Shown: positions 1 through 9,520, counted from the stretch's first letter. The stretch: 64,000 nucleotides of DNA from Tatumella sp. JGM91 (GCF_018257575.1 NZ_JAERJP010000015.1:44680-108679); one strand, 5' to 3'. Numbers and translations are program-made. Notes: generated by a model from the letters alone, not told the origin.

Positions 1-1
1 T

Positions 2-127
2 AACCGTCAGCTGATGGGCCCCCTGACAAACAGTAAGAAAATCCATCTCTGCGGTATTGTGATTGTGGTACTGGTAATAGTACTTAATGTGGTCGTACTG
101 AGCGGAGAACTACCGGGGTTGTTATAG
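2..127 (+). CDS. mntH: Manganese/divalent metal transporter MntH, C-terminal end (partial)
   Basis: Only the last 41 codons are in the window. The open frame enters from the left edge and stops at TAG 125-127. It contains a short hydrophilic loop (N-R-Q-L-M-G followed by a lysine pair) and then one strongly hydrophobic helix rich in Val, Ile and Leu, ending in Pro-Gly-Leu-Leu. This fits the last transmembrane helix of Nramp-type proton-coupled Mn(II)/Fe(II) importers, which sit in the inner membrane. The identification also leans on context: mntH lies close to glk and ypdAB in E. coli. With so little sequence the family call is probable but not certain. Confidence 0.65.
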   Translation, partial: NRQLMGPLTNSKKIHLCGIVIVVLVIVLNVVVLSGELPGLL

Positions 128-164
128 CTTGCTGTTATTACTGAATTTTTATTCCATGATATCA

Positions 165-184
165 TGCCTGCCGCCAGGCAGGCA
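165..184. terminator. Hairpin downstream of mntH
   Basis: A perfect 8-bp stem (TGCCTGCC / GGCAGGCA) closes a 4-nt GCCA loop 38 nt after the mntH stop. It is followed by a short A run and no clear U tract, so it may be a weak intrinsic terminator on the plus strand. The A-rich left side (ATTTTTATT, 145-152) would give less than ideal context on the minus strand. Function is inferred from position only. Confidence 0.45.
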
Positions 185-421
185 AAACCGTGGTATAGTA
201 TTTTTTTTGCCGGTATTGCCCTTATTTTCCGGAATCAAGGTTTGTCCGCTCCGGCGACGTATATTCAGCCTGTTACCTATGTGCATTGGCGATGCAGCAA
301 GGTATGGTAGATTACTGTGAAAATAATCAAGTGATTGCATCGGGTTATCTGATGTATATAAGATTTGAAGAAGGCGATACAGTCTTCATCATTAATTACC
401 CCCAAGCGGAGTAGCATAAGA

Positions 422-1384
422 ATGACAAACTATGCCCTGGTCGGCGATGTTGGCGGAACAAATGCCCGTCTGGCGTTGTGTGACGTGACTAACGGCAGCA
501 TCTCGCAGGCCAAAACATTCTCTACCGATGAATACCAGAGCCTGGAAGATGTTATCCGTCACTATCTGGCAGAACAGGAAGCAGTAACCTGTGCCTGTAT
601 TGCTATCGCCTGTCCGGTTAAAGATGACTGGATTGAAATGACCAACCACAGCTGGGCATTTTCGATCAGCGAAATGAAGCAGAACCTTGGTCTGGAACAT
701 TTGGAAGTGATTAACGACTTCACCGCCGTATCGATGGCGATCCCGATGCTGGGTGAGGACGATGTTATTCAGTTCGGTGGCGATAAACCAGTGAAAGACA
801 AGCCTATTGCTATCTATGGTGCCGGTACCGGGCTGGGTGTCAGCCATCTGGTGCATGTTAATAAACGCTGGGTCAGTTTACCGGGTGAAGGCGGACACGT
901 TGACTTCTCCTGCGGGACCGAAGAAGAAGATATGATCATGGGTGTACTGCGTGCCGAACGCGGACGTGTTTCGGCAGAGCGTGTGCTCTCGGGCAAAGGG
1001 CTGGTCAATATCTACCGGGCAATTGTCATTTCGGATAACCGGGAACCGGAAAAACTACAGCCTCAGGATGTCACTGAACGTGCTCTTTCCGGCAGCTGTA
1101 CCGACTGTCGCCGTGCATTATCACTGTTTTGTGTGATTATGGGGCGTTTTGGCGGTAACCTGGCCCTGACACTGGGCACTTTCGGCGGGGTTTATATTGC
1201 CGGCGGGATCGTTCCGCGTTTCCTGGAATTTTTTAAAGCATCCGGTTTCCGTGCTGCGTTTGAAGATAAGGGCCGTTTCCGCTCTTACGTACAGGATATT
1301 CCGGTGTACCTGATCACTCATGATCAGCCGGGTCTGCTGGGTGCGGGTGCGCATATGCGCCAGACTCTGGGCGTGGTGCTCTGA
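422..1384 (+). CDS. glk: Glucokinase
   Basis: ATP-dependent glucokinase (320 residues; the E. coli enzyme has 321) phosphorylates free cytosolic glucose to glucose-6-phosphate. Visible family features are the N-terminal phosphate-binding loop G-D-V-G-G-T-N-A-R (residues 8-16), the N-D-F-T catalytic segment with Asp99, the G-A-G-T-G-L-G adenosine-site glycines near residue 140, E-G-G-H-V-D-F, and the conserved C-T-D-C-R-R-A-L block. The frame is open upstream to 365, but the ATG at 422 gives a protein collinear with E. coli Glk and has GCGGAG about 10 nt before it, so I chose that start. It is convergent with ypdB and shares a hairpin terminator with it. It is monocistronic here. Confidence 0.96.
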   Translation: MTNYALVGDVGGTNARLALCDVTNGSISQAKTFSTDEYQSLEDVIRHYLAEQEAVTCACIAIACPVKDDWIEMTNHSWAFSISEMKQNLGLEHLEVINDFTAVSMAIPMLGEDDVIQFGGDKPVKDKPIAIYGAGTGLGVSHLVHVNKRWVSLPGEGGHVDFSCGTEEEDMIMGVLRAERGRVSAERVLSGKGLVNIYRAIVISDNREPEKLQPQDVTERALSGSCTDCRRALSLFCVIMGRFGGNLALTLGTFGGVYIAGGIVPRFLEFFKASGFRAAFEDKGRFRSYVQDIPVYLITHDQPGLLGAGAHMRQTLGVVL

Positions 1385-1392
1385 TACTGCCT

Positions 1393-1426
1393 GATACTCC
1401 TGACCGGTACTGTCGGCAGGAGTATC
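1393..1426. terminator. Bidirectional terminator between glk and ypdB
   Basis: A 10-bp perfect inverted repeat (GATACTCCTG at 1393-1402 and CAGGAGTATC at 1417-1426) fills the 47-nt gap between two convergent genes. It most likely ends transcription from both sides. Confidence 0.6.
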
Positions 1427-1431
1427 ATCTG

Positions 1432-2163
1432 CTACAAATTCATTAGCTGGCGGAATTCTTTTACTTTACTGCGGCTGACCGGTACCTGAAATTCAAGTTC
1501 GCGCAGTTTAATAATATAGGTATTATTAAACCACGGTTCGATCTCACTGATTTGGCTGAGGTTGACGCAAAATGACCGGTGGCAGCGGAAAAACTGATTT
1601 TCAGGCAATTTCTGATAAAACTCACTGATACTCATCGACATAATAAACTGCTCGCGCCGCGTGCAGACAATCGTCAGTTTCTCATGGGCTTCTGCGTAGC
1701 AGATATCATTAACATCCGTTACGATGATCCGGTCATCTTTGATCAGATTAATGGTCTGTTGCAGTCCATGATGATTCGGTGTGCTGGCGGACGGCCGCGG
1801 CAGCTGTTGCCACGATGTCAGCCTGCGTAACATACTGATAATACGTGATTCCTGATAAGGCTTGAGGATATAGTCAAACGCCTCCAGTTCAAAGGCTTCC
1901 ACGGCATGATCTTTCCACGCAGTAATAAATACGATCAGCGGTTTTACCGCAAACAGGCTGATATTTTTGGCCAGCAGCATGCCGTCCAGTGACGGAATAT
2001 TAATATCCAGAAAGATCACATCTGTCTGATGCTGCTGAAGATATTTCAGTACTTCCAGCCCGTCGCTGAAACAGGCATCAATGGTAATGTTACTGTGCTG
2101 TTGTATCATCCAGCGGAGTTCCTGCTGTGCCAGAAACTCGTCTTCGACAATAATGGCCTTCAC
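1432..2163 (-). CDS. ypdB: LytTR-type response regulator YpdB (PyrR)
   Basis: Response regulator of the YpdA/YpdB (PyrS/PyrR) pyruvate-sensing system. It has 243 residues and is collinear with E. coli YpdB. The receiver domain (residues 1-120) shows the acidic pair E7-D8, the phospho-acceptor Asp53 in F-L-D-I-N-I-P, the T/A position in F-I-T-A-W and the K of L-K-P-Y. The C-terminal LytTR DNA-binding domain (about 135-243) contains [11 protein letters not shown] and the closing V-P-V-S-R-S-K-V-K. Its ATG overlaps the stop of ypdA by 4 nt, so the two proteins are made from one message. In E. coli this regulator activates yhjX by binding two direct repeats 11 nt apart. A site of exactly that design lies upstream of yhjX in this window. 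Confidence 0.95.
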   Translation of the reverse strand: MKAIIVEDEFLAQQELRWMIQQHSNITIDACFSDGLEVLKYLQQHQTDVIFLDINIPSLDGMLLAKNISLFAVKPLIVFITAWKDHAVEAFELEAFDYILKPYQESRIISMLRRLTSWQQLPRPSASTPNHHGLQQTINLIKDDRIIVTDVNDICYAEAHEKLTIVCTRREQFIMSMSISEFYQKLPENQFFRCHRSFCVNLSQISEIEPWFNNTYIIKLRELEFQVPVSRSKVKEFRQLMNL

Positions 2164-3884
2164 GTCATATCCTCCGGACTGAATTGTCGTGTATCTGCTT
2201 TACTGGCAGAGGACGGTGAGTGTTTACGGACCGTAAAACTGATCTCGGTGCCGGGAGAAAGGCGGCGGATGTGCAGGCCCTCGCCGTACAGTAGCCGGAC
2301 CCGGTGGTGGACATTCAGCAGACCAATTTTGTTGCCGGGCATCTCATTTTCATCCACCCGGCGAATAACATCTTCGCTGATGCCTTCGCCCGTATCGCGT
2401 ACCGTAATAATTACCGTATCATCATCGTTACCTGCCCTGACACTGATGGTGACGACACCTTTCCCCTGTGAGCGCTGGATCCCATGCACAATGGCATTCT
2501 CGACTAATGGCTGTATCAGCAGGCTGGGGATCTTACAGGCGATATCCTCATCGATATCATAAATAACACTAAGCCGGTCGCCAAAACGTGCCTGTTCGAT
2601 AGCAATATAATCCATGACCTGGTACAGCTCTTTACGGATATCAATCACTTCATCATCCTTAAGTTCGAGGTTATAACGCAGATAGCGGGACAGATTGATC
2701 ACCAGCTGGCGGGCAGTATCAGGATTCATGCGGATAGATGACGAAATAGCATTCAATGCATTAAACAGAAAATGGGGATTAATTTTACTCTGCAGGGCAC
2801 GAAGTTCGGCCTTATTTGCCATTTCACGTAATTGTTCGGCCCGCGACACCTCCAGCTGAGTAGAGATAATTTGTGACAGACCAACGGCCATCTCTTTCAG
2901 CGAACCGGTAATACGGTGTGCCCGCCGGTAATAGATTTTTAAGGTGCCTGCAACCTGACCTTTTTCCCGCAGCGGAATGACCAGAATCGAATGAATATCG
3001 CCGGTCCGGTAAGCTTCATCGTTATTACGGATAATAATATTGCCGCTGTTAATCGCCAGCAGGGTGGTCGGACTGAGGCTGACATTACCGGTCTGAAAAT
3101 ATTCTTCGCCGTAGCCAACATAGGCCAGAATTTCCTGGCGGTTGGTCAGCGCCACGGCATCCGCGTTAATATCATGGCGAATAATTTCACATACCTGACG
3201 CAGTGACTGGCTGTTGATATGACGGAACAGGGGCAGGGTCTTGTTAGCAATATCCAGCGCCAGTTTTGCCTGACGTGCCGCACGGGCTTCCCGTTCACCC
3301 TCCACACTTTGTACCAGCAGTACAATCAGGCCAATACTGGAAGAGCCGAGGATCATGGGCAGAGCAATTTCACTGACGATCTCTGTGCCGAGGCTGGCAG
3401 GACGTGCCAGCAGAACAATAAGTAGCATCGTCAGAATTTCACACAACATACCGCCGAGGATCCCGGCCCACCAGCGTCCGGACTTATCGATGTACCGGTA
3501 AATCAGCCCTGACACAATACCGGACAATACTGTGGTTATCAGGCATGGCACCGCAGTGACACCCTGCATATCTGTCAGAAAACGGTGTAATCCGGCAATG
3601 ATTCCGGTGGCAATACCGACCCAGGGGCCAAACAGAATCCCTCCTGACATGACCGCGATAATACGCACATTGAGCAGGGAACCGTCGACATTGAGGCCAG
3701 ACCAGGTGCTGAATACGGCAAACAGGGAAAATATCAGAGTGACCGCCAGTTTTTCGGTCAGCGTATAATCATCTTTTTGGAGCAGTTCACGGAAAGGGGC
3801 GGCACGGGTCAGGAAAAACAGACAAATCAGCATTAATGCTGCACGGTCAAAAACCGCCAGTAACTTATCAAGGTGTAAGAACAT
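2160..3884 (-). CDS. ypdA: LytS-type sensor histidine kinase YpdA (PyrS)
   Basis: Inner-membrane histidine kinase that in E. coli senses external pyruvate and phosphorylates YpdB. It has 574 residues from the ATG at 3884. The domains are a 5TMR-LytS-type membrane region with six hydrophobic segments (residues 5-195), a GAF domain (about 215-345), and a His-kinase domain with [11 protein letters not shown] (phospho-acceptor His371). These are followed by an HATPase region with L-V-E-N-A-I-V-H-G (N box), D-T-G-E-G-I and [10 protein letters not shown]. The frame stays open to 3914 through a TTG codon, but ATG 3884 has GAGG 9 nt before it and matches the E. coli start. The Ser/Gly/Asp-rich tail differs from E. 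coli. Confidence 0.94.
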   Translation of the reverse strand: MFLHLDKLLAVFDRAALMLICLFFLTRAAPFRELLQKDDYTLTEKLAVTLIFSLFAVFSTWSGLNVDGSLLNVRIIAVMSGGILFGPWVGIATGIIAGLHRFLTDMQGVTAVPCLITTVLSGIVSGLIYRYIDKSGRWWAGILGGMLCEILTMLLIVLLARPASLGTEIVSEIALPMILGSSSIGLIVLLVQSVEGEREARAARQAKLALDIANKTLPLFRHINSQSLRQVCEIIRHDINADAVALTNRQEILAYVGYGEEYFQTGNVSLSPTTLLAINSGNIIIRNNDEAYRTGDIHSILVIPLREKGQVAGTLKIYYRRAHRITGSLKEMAVGLSQIISTQLEVSRAEQLREMANKAELRALQSKINPHFLFNALNAISSSIRMNPDTARQLVINLSRYLRYNLELKDDEVIDIRKELYQVMDYIAIEQARFGDRLSVIYDIDEDIACKIPSLLIQPLVENAIVHGIQRSQGKGVVTISVRAGNDDDTVIITVRDTGEGISEDVIRRVDENEMPGNKIGLLNVHHRVRLLYGEGLHIRRLSPGTEISFTVRKHSPSSASKADTRQFSPEDMT

Positions 3885-4444
3885 TGCGGCGGCCTCGGGG
3901 GAGCAGAGCAACAAGATATGGACCTATAATAAGAAAAATCCCTGCCCGGCACCAGCGCTTCACCGGCAACCCGCAGTCTGTTCCTGCCGTCAGCTCGCGC
4001 ACAATCGGTGACGATTTTCCGTGGCCGGTTACTGACGCGGTGACTGGCCAGAAAGTGCTAACGCAGCCCGCAACAGTTCGGCGGGCTGCCACGAGCCTTG
4101 CGGGAGAAATTCTGGGAAATATATAATATACAGTGACTTATAGCTTAACCTTGCTGTGGTATGAAACAGCTGGTAACCGGATTACATCAAAGGTTATATT
4201 TTTGAAAATAACTTAAAATCTGGTTTTCCGGCGATGGTTATCAAACTAAAATTAGCCGTTTTCTGTCGCTGTAACTCTGATAAAGGTTCCCGCAGGGCGG
4301 AAAACTCGCCGGGAAATCCTCTGACACATAAAACAAAACAGGATACATTACGCGTGCCGGAGGATCTGACAGGTCAGTGGTCATCATGACAGGCCTGAAC
4401 AAAGTCTGCCGGTATCTCCTGAATGTCCGGAATGGAGCTGCAGA
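3885..4444. other. Intergenic region between ypdA and the universal stress gene
   Basis: 560 nt between divergent genes must hold both promoters. I see no convincing gene in it. A 9-bp perfect hairpin (GCAGCCCGC at 4063-4071, GCGGGCTGC at 4081-4089, 9-nt loop) is the only strong structure. It could be a terminator or a protein-binding site. The segment 4110-4260 is AT-rich and is the likeliest promoter area. Confidence 0.5.
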
Positions 4445-4915
4445 ATGAAAACATTATTAATGGCGGTTGATCGTCAGGCCTCAATGGCAGAAAAAATCAT
4501 TAAAACGACCCTGCAAGAGGCGAGCGCCCATCAGGCGGAAGTAGTGATCATTTGTTGTGTGGCCGCCGATGATCTTTACGGCAATCAGCCGATAGAAATT
4601 GATACGGCCGAAAGCGGATCTTTATCGCTGAATGCGCTGGACAATCAAAACTCGGCAGAACAGATACTTCGTTATGCTCTGAATCCGTTTGCCGAAGCGG
4701 GTATTCCGGCCCGTGGATTAATTTGCAGTGGCGACCCTGCTGCCACGATCGTTGAACAGGCTGATCGTCTGAGTGCGTCAATGATCATTATGGGGCGTCG
4801 TCATCTCTCTTCGTTCAACCGAATACTGAAAGGGTCTGTCAGTGCAGCTGTCATTGAAAAAGCACATTGCCCGGTACTGGTTGACGTTACCAATGAGTCT
4901 TTATCCCCCCTATGA
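4445..4915 (+). CDS. Universal stress protein, UspA family
   Basis: A 156-residue cytoplasmic protein of the Usp fold. The N-terminus M-K-T-L-L-M-A-V-D is the usual first strand with its aspartate. The C-terminal half holds the ATP-binding signature G-R-R-H followed nine residues later by K-G-S-V (about 119-133) and ends with C-P-V-L-V, typical of ATP-binding Usp proteins. A GGAGCTGCAGA ribosome site precedes the ATG. Its stop overlaps the start of the next gene (ATGA), so the two are translationally coupled. Such proteins respond to starvation or membrane stress. The specific trigger here is unknown. A long insert (about residues 42-70) is acidic and polar. Confidence 0.85.
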   Translation: MKTLLMAVDRQASMAEKIIKTTLQEASAHQAEVVIICCVAADDLYGNQPIEIDTAESGSLSLNALDNQNSAEQILRYALNPFAEAGIPARGLICSGDPAATIVEQADRLSASMIIMGRRHLSSFNRILKGSVSAAVIEKAHCPVLVDVTNESLSPL

Positions 4916-5715
4916 CTGAAACGCTACTTCCCTCGCTGATTGCCCTGGTTATTACAGGGTTATTGCTGAGCTTGCTGGTACGCAAAAAATACCTGTCCCT
5001 GCGGGCAGGCCTGTTGCTGGTGATCTTACCGGTGCTGCTGGGAAATCTGGTCTGGTTTTATGTCTGTAAACCACAGCGTGATGCTGCACTGGCAGCACAA
5101 CATTCTCTGGCGCAACTGGCAGCATTGCCCGGCTATCGGATCCTTAAACAGCAGGAACCCGCATTATGGCCGGTATTAGAACAGGCCTTCTTACATTCAG
5201 TCACCCGGGGAGAGAGTGTTCCTGAGGCTGCAGGGCAATTACGGGGGATGCTGGCAGATGTGGTTAACCAGCGTATTGGCCGCGCCAGTGATCAGGCAGT
5301 CATTGATTATATTACAGTTTCTGTTGATGAGATGCAGGCACTGGATAAAATCTCGGCCGAAGACTGTTTTCGTTTTCTGTATCCCCAGGTGAATGGCGGG
5401 GTGAATCTGGTTCAGTTACTGTCCCCGGCACTGAATGCCCGTGATGCACAGGCGATGGAACAATTATTGCTCACCAGTGAGGGGCCGGATAAACCGCTGG
5501 ACAGAAAAATGGCCAGCGATACCCTGAAACAGGTTGTCACTGCCCTGTATACCCGCTGGGGTAATCAGTTGAAACAACTTAATGAACCCGGAGACACTTC
5601 ATCGGATCATCAGACTCTGTGTGCGATGACAATTGATTTGTACCAGACCATTTTAAAACTGCCGGTGGCACAGTCGGCCAACCTGTTGCGTATGATGGTT
5701 GTCAGCGCCGATTAA
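4912..5715 (+). CDS. Unknown membrane-anchored protein coupled to usp
   Basis: A 267-residue protein that I do not recognise. It starts with two hydrophobic segments (about residues 5-23 and 31-50) split by an R-K-K-Y basic loop, and continues as a roughly 215-residue soluble, largely helical domain without cysteine-rich or catalytic motifs I can name. The ATG lies inside the stop of the upstream universal stress gene (4-nt overlap), which argues for a joint function, possibly tethering the stress protein's response to the inner membrane. The functional link is inference. Confidence 0.7.
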   Translation: MTETLLPSLIALVITGLLLSLLVRKKYLSLRAGLLLVILPVLLGNLVWFYVCKPQRDAALAAQHSLAQLAALPGYRILKQQEPALWPVLEQAFLHSVTRGESVPEAAGQLRGMLADVVNQRIGRASDQAVIDYITVSVDEMQALDKISAEDCFRFLYPQVNGGVNLVQLLSPALNARDAQAMEQLLLTSEGPDKPLDRKMASDTLKQVVTALYTRWGNQLKQLNEPGDTSSDHQTLCAMTIDLYQTILKLPVAQSANLLRMMVVSAD

Positions 5716-5862
5716 TCGCCGATTTTGTGAACACCTCGCTTCCGCCGCAAGAATATTCCTATTTATCCGCAGGGTATCGCTATCACAGGAAAATCTGATT
5801 GGCAGGCGCTGCGGATAGTTTAGATTAATAATACTTAATTATTTACTCTGATAAGAATAGGC

Positions 5863-6159
5863 ATGATCAAAAAGACACTGATGGCCGTGTGGTGTGGAGG
5901 CCTGATCACAGCATTACTCAGCGGATGTGCCCGCCAGTACCCGGGGGGGTATGCGCAGGTTGCGACAGATAAACCGTCACACAGTCTGCAGTTTCGTTAC
6001 ACACCCGGAGCCGTTGACTTGCCGGCACTGAACACTACCGTCAGAGACTATTGCCATCAGCATGGTTTTGACAAGGTTGAACCCCTCCCGGAACAAGACA
6101 GTGGCTGGCCGGGTGAAAAAACCCGCTGGTTCCAGTGCAATTATGGGATCAAAAATTAA
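5863..6159 (+). CDS. Small predicted lipoprotein
   Basis: 98 residues with a classical lipoprotein signal: M-I-K-K-T, a hydrophobic stretch, then the lipobox L-L-S-G-C with the acylated Cys at about residue 22. The mature part is about 76 residues, has two further cysteines (in D-Y-C-H and W-F-Q-C) that could form a disulphide, and has no recognisable domain. AGG in AATAGGC precedes the ATG by a few nucleotides. It stands alone and is convergent with yhjX, sharing a hairpin terminator with it. Function unknown. Confidence 0.72.
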   Translation: MIKKTLMAVWCGGLITALLSGCARQYPGGYAQVATDKPSHSLQFRYTPGAVDLPALNTTVRDYCHQHGFDKVEPLPEQDSGWPGEKTRWFQCNYGIKN

Positions 6160-6170
6160 GTCTGAACTGC

Positions 6171-6194
6171 TCCCCCCTGTACTGGGTGGGGGGA
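6171..6194. terminator. Bidirectional terminator between the lipoprotein gene and yhjX
   Basis: A 7-bp GC-rich stem (TCCCCCC at 6171-6177, GGGGGGA at 6188-6194) with a 10-nt loop lies between convergent genes. There is no strong U run, so efficiency is uncertain. Confidence 0.5.
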
Positions 6195-6205
6195 TTATCC
6201 CGGAC

Positions 6206-7420
6206 TCAGTGCTGTAATGCGGGGGCTGTAGCGGCGGGTGACAGTGCCGGCTGGCGGACAGTGACTGACAATATCAGGGAAGCCACCAGTAACACCATAA
6301 TCAGTATAAAGGTCACCATAAAACCGCCAAACAGTGATGCCACCAGCGAGCCAAGAATACTGCCGATCCCAAACCCGAGGTAAATAACACCGTAGTTTTT
6401 TGCCAGATTATTCAGGCCGAAGAAATCGCTGACCAGTGACGGGAAGACGGTGATCGTTCCGCCGAAACTAAAGGCAATACAGGCAACAGACAGTAAAAAG
6501 GTATTTTCGTTGAGTCTGGTAAACAGCAGTAATGCCATGCCCGCCAGAGAAATCACCTGCGCCAGGGAAATAACACGGATACGCGGCAGTTTATCGGAGA
6601 GTACCCCGAGCACCAGACGCCCGGCCAGGTTAGCCACGGCAATCACAGTAACAGCATTCGCTGCGGTCAGTGCCGACAAATGGACCAGGTTCTGCCCGAT
6701 ATCTTTTGCAATCCCTATGACATACAGACCACTCATACAGGCGGTAAGGAACATCAGGGCCAGCATCCAGTATTGTGGCTGGCGTATTGCTTCAGCCAGG
6801 CTGAAATCGTTGGTGGTCAGCGTACCTGCTGGCTGCTCACTGCGCGGCGCATCATTCATCAGCAGTGCACCGGCAGTAATCATTAGCATGGTAATCACTC
6901 CCCAAATCATAAAGGTGTGTCCGAGGGTCTGGTGGGCCAGCAGATAACTGCAGATAAATTTAAACACCAGACTGCCCAGCCCGTAAGCACCAATCGCGCA
7001 GGCAGAGATCACCCCCCGGTGTTCAGGAAACCATTTAACACAGTTAGACAAGGTCAGCAGATAGCCTGCGCCTACGGCAACACCCACCAGAATACCGGCA
7101 CTCAGATAGAGCATCCATACGGATGATACGACGGCGGTCAGGAAAAAACCGATCGCCAGTAAAATACCGGCACCCAGAGTCACCCTGCGAACGCCGAAAC
7201 GTTCCTGCAGCTTCCCGGCCATCGACGAGGCCAGAGCCAGGGTCAGACTGAGTACCCCGAAAGCGAGGGCCACCTGACTGACAGAGGCTGAAAGCTTTTC
7301 TGATAATGGCTGATTGAACAGGCTCCAGGTATATACAGAACCTAAAGCAAACTGGGTAATGATCGTCCCTGCTAAAGTCAGCCAGCGGCTGGCTGCGGGG
7401 GGATGGCTATTCATTTTCAT
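6206..7420 (-). CDS. yhjX: Pyruvate-inducible MFS transporter YhjX (OFA family)
   Basis: A 404-residue inner-membrane transporter with twelve predicted helices. It is collinear with E. coli YhjX through long identical blocks such as T-I-I-T-Q-F-A-L-G-S-V-Y-T-W-S, A-G-K-L-Q-E-R-F-G-V-R-R-V-T and G-V-I-Y-L-G-F-G-I-G-S-I. E. coli YhjX is the main target of YpdA/YpdB and belongs to the oxalate:formate antiporter family, and pyruvate is the proposed substrate. ATG 7420 is followed two codons later by another ATG. The ribosome site is weak (GCGAG). A YpdB direct-repeat site lies 72-102 nt upstream. In E. coli yhjX and ypdAB are far apart. Here they are neighbours. Confidence 0.93.
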   Translation of the reverse strand: MKMNSHPPAASRWLTLAGTIITQFALGSVYTWSLFNQPLSEKLSASVSQVALAFGVLSLTLALASSMAGKLQERFGVRRVTLGAGILLAIGFFLTAVVSSVWMLYLSAGILVGVAVGAGYLLTLSNCVKWFPEHRGVISACAIGAYGLGSLVFKFICSYLLAHQTLGHTFMIWGVITMLMITAGALLMNDAPRSEQPAGTLTTNDFSLAEAIRQPQYWMLALMFLTACMSGLYVIGIAKDIGQNLVHLSALTAANAVTVIAVANLAGRLVLGVLSDKLPRIRVISLAQVISLAGMALLLFTRLNENTFLLSVACIAFSFGGTITVFPSLVSDFFGLNNLAKNYGVIYLGFGIGSILGSLVASLFGGFMVTFILIMVLLVASLILSVTVRQPALSPAATAPALQH

Positions 7421-7491
7421 TATTATGCTCGCGGAGATTTATGGTCTGCTTACAGAATAATTAATTACCACAATTTATGTGGGATTACACC

Positions 7492-7522
7492 ATGAAGTGC
7501 CATTTTCGGGGAATGAAATGCC
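7492..7522 (-). promoter_or_regulatory. Predicted YpdB (PyrR) activator site for yhjX
   Basis: Read on the minus strand: GGCATTTCAT (7522-7513), an 11-nt spacer (7512-7502), then GGCACTTCAT (7501-7492). The known E. coli YpdB target is two copies of GGCATTTCAT separated by 11 nt. Here 19 of 20 informative bases match and the spacing is exact. The -10 region downstream is AT-rich (around TAATTATTCT, about 7454-7463) with no good -35, as expected for an activator-dependent promoter. Confidence 0.9.
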
Positions 7523-7570
7523 TGCGGCAGGGTATGAATGGCCTGCTCAGCCATTGATACCCTTACTATA

Positions 7571-8470
7571 TCAGGCGATGCTGGTCCGTGGTCTGGCCGG
7601 CCGGCGGACAAACATAATCAGATTAGCCAGCGTGATAAATAACAACCCGGCGACTGAATGGGGCTGCCAGACAAAACCTTCATAGCGTGCCGAAATGGCG
7701 AGGGCGACCAGCGGGAATAACAGGGTGCACCAACTGGCCTTTGCCGCCCCAATCCGCGCCAGCAGGGTGAAATACGCCCCGAAGCCAAATACCGAACCGA
7801 TAATTGCCAGGTAACTGACGGCGGCCAGCCAGCGATAGTCGAATGCAGGAGCCAGCGAATACCCCGCCACGATACTGACCATCGCCATCAGCAGTGCACC
7901 ATACAGCATCGCATATCCGGTTGTTGTCAGCATATCCTGCTGCTGTCGCTGGTGACGGACACTCATCATATTACCCAGAGAAAACCCGAAAGTGCCCAGA
8001 GCACAGAGACCGATGCCGGCCAGTAAATGGGGCGAGTTATGATTTTCCATTAACCGGGGCCAGAACATCACCACCATTCCGCCGAGCCCGAGGAGCAGGG
8101 CCGGAAGAAATTGCCGCGGCGGTTTTTGCCGGAAAAAAAGCCAGCTGTTGAGCGTATTATAAATAACAGCCATAGAGAAAATAACCGACTCAAGGCCACT
8201 ATTAATCCACCCGGCCGCATAATAGAAGCAGATAAAGTTAATACCAAAGGTACAGCATCCCTGTACTGCACAGCAGAAGTGAGTGTTAGCTGATAATTTT
8301 TTCAGGCGGCCGGTCAGCGTTAAGGCCATCAGCAGTACAGTGGCAGCCAGTAGAAACCGCCAGAAAACCGCGACCGGAACCGGAACCGCTGCGCTGTGTT
8401 GCTGGACAAAGATTCCTATCCAGGTGGTCCCCCAAATTATAACGACCGTAAAATAAAGTAATATGTTCAT
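7571..8470 (-). CDS. DMT-superfamily (EamA) transporter
   Basis: A 299-residue inner-membrane protein with about ten hydrophobic helices in two EamA repeats. It opens with the family-typical W-G-T-T-W segment near residue 13, and the C-terminus is short and basic. Members export amino acids, metabolites or drugs. The substrate cannot be read from sequence. The start has AAGGAG eight nt upstream. It is divergent from an AraC-type regulator gene 174 nt away, a common arrangement in which the regulator controls the exporter, but that link is inferred. Confidence 0.85.
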   Translation of the reverse strand: MNILLYFTVVIIWGTTWIGIFVQQHSAAVPVPVAVFWRFLLAATVLLMALTLTGRLKKLSANTHFCCAVQGCCTFGINFICFYYAAGWINSGLESVIFSMAVIYNTLNSWLFFRQKPPRQFLPALLLGLGGMVVMFWPRLMENHNSPHLLAGIGLCALGTFGFSLGNMMSVRHQRQQQDMLTTTGYAMLYGALLMAMVSIVAGYSLAPAFDYRWLAAVSYLAIIGSVFGFGAYFTLLARIGAAKASWCTLLFPLVALAISARYEGFVWQPHSVAGLLFITLANLIMFVRRPARPRTSIA

Positions 8471-8644
8471 CTGTGTTTCTCCTTATTCCGGTCAGTATGC
8501 AGGGCAGGGGAGAGTGACAGCTTTTATTTTTCTGCGGTCAGCTTGCAGATCCCTGCGCTTTTTTTCGCGGATGCAGTAGCAGGACTGGCAGCGTATCCGG
8601 CCGCAGATTACACTGGCGGCATTAGCGGGGAGCAAGGAGATAAA

Positions 8645-9511
8645 ATGTCGTATCAGACCTTTGATATTCTGCATCGGCATAAAGCGATGCTGCGTGAATC
8701 AGTGACACTGGACAGCGGCATTCAGCTGGCTTCGTGGTTTAATCGTAATGACCGGGTGACTAACCACAGTAACCATCATACTCTCAGCCTGTATATTGCA
8801 GATGGCTATGATACCTGGCACAAAACCCCTCATGGCTGGCGTAACGGGGGCGGGCCCGATCGTTTCTGTCTGATGCCGGCCAACAGTGAATCATCATGGG
8901 ATGTCAGGGCGAGATTATCATTTGTCCATCTCTACTGTACCGAACAACATTTACTGCAACTGGCCGAAAAAATATGGGACCGTGCGCCATTACAGCTGGC
9001 ACTGGACGAAAAAGTTTTTGCGGAAGATCCGCGAATTACCCATCTCTATCGGCACTTTCTGCTGAGCTGTGACTGGCAGCAACCCGCTAATCATCTGATG
9101 CTAAGCACCGCCAGCACTCTGCTGATGACAGGGCTGGTGCAGCAGTACAGCAGGGTTAACTGGCCATTACCGGTAGTCCGCGGAGGGCTTGCACCACAGG
9201 TGCTGAAAAGGGTACAGGCATTTATCGCGGATAACCTCAGTCAGCCACTGACACTGGCTGATTTGGCGGCAGAAGCCGCGCTCAGTGATTACCACTTTGC
9301 GCGCATGTTCCGTCAGACCACCGGCCAGTCTCCCCACCAGTATGTGATGCAGCAACGTATGGATAAGGCCCGGCAGTTACTCAGAAAAACACAACTCAGC
9401 TTAACTGATATTGCGTACGACTGTGGTTTCTCGTCCCTGAGTCACTTCAGTAACCGTTTTCGCGTCTGTTGTGGCGTCAGTCCCTCGGTTTACCGGCAGT
9501 CACGGTACTGA
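8645..9511 (+). CDS. AraC-family transcriptional regulator
   Basis: A 288-residue regulator. Residues 1-180 form an effector or dimerisation part of the AraC_binding type. The C-terminal 100 residues hold the two helix-turn-helix motifs: L-A-D-L-A-A-E-A-A-L-S-D-Y-H-F followed by the M-F-R-Q-T-T-G-Q-S-P linker, and I-A-Y-D-C-G-F-S-S-L-S-H-F-S-N-R-F with G-V-S-P-S near the end. The frame is open upstream to 8543, but ATG 8645 has an excellent AAGGAG ribosome site and I use it. The likely target is the divergent DMT exporter gene. Confidence 0.88.
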   Translation: MSYQTFDILHRHKAMLRESVTLDSGIQLASWFNRNDRVTNHSNHHTLSLYIADGYDTWHKTPHGWRNGGGPDRFCLMPANSESSWDVRARLSFVHLYCTEQHLLQLAEKIWDRAPLQLALDEKVFAEDPRITHLYRHFLLSCDWQQPANHLMLSTASTLLMTGLVQQYSRVNWPLPVVRGGLAPQVLKRVQAFIADNLSQPLTLADLAAEAALSDYHFARMFRQTTGQSPHQYVMQQRMDKARQLLRKTQLSLTDIAYDCGFSSLSHFSNRFRVCCGVSPSVYRQSRY

Positions 9512-9520
9512 CGGCTATTA

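Noticed and set aside
392..856. 154-codon frame antisense to glk
   Set aside because: Lies wholly inside glk on the other strand, no ribosome site and no protein-like features. Shadow of a strongly coding gene.
3836..4126. 96-codon plus-strand frame overlapping the ypdA start
   Set aside because: Arg/Thr/Pro-rich, no ribosome site, overlaps the ypdA N-terminus and promoter.
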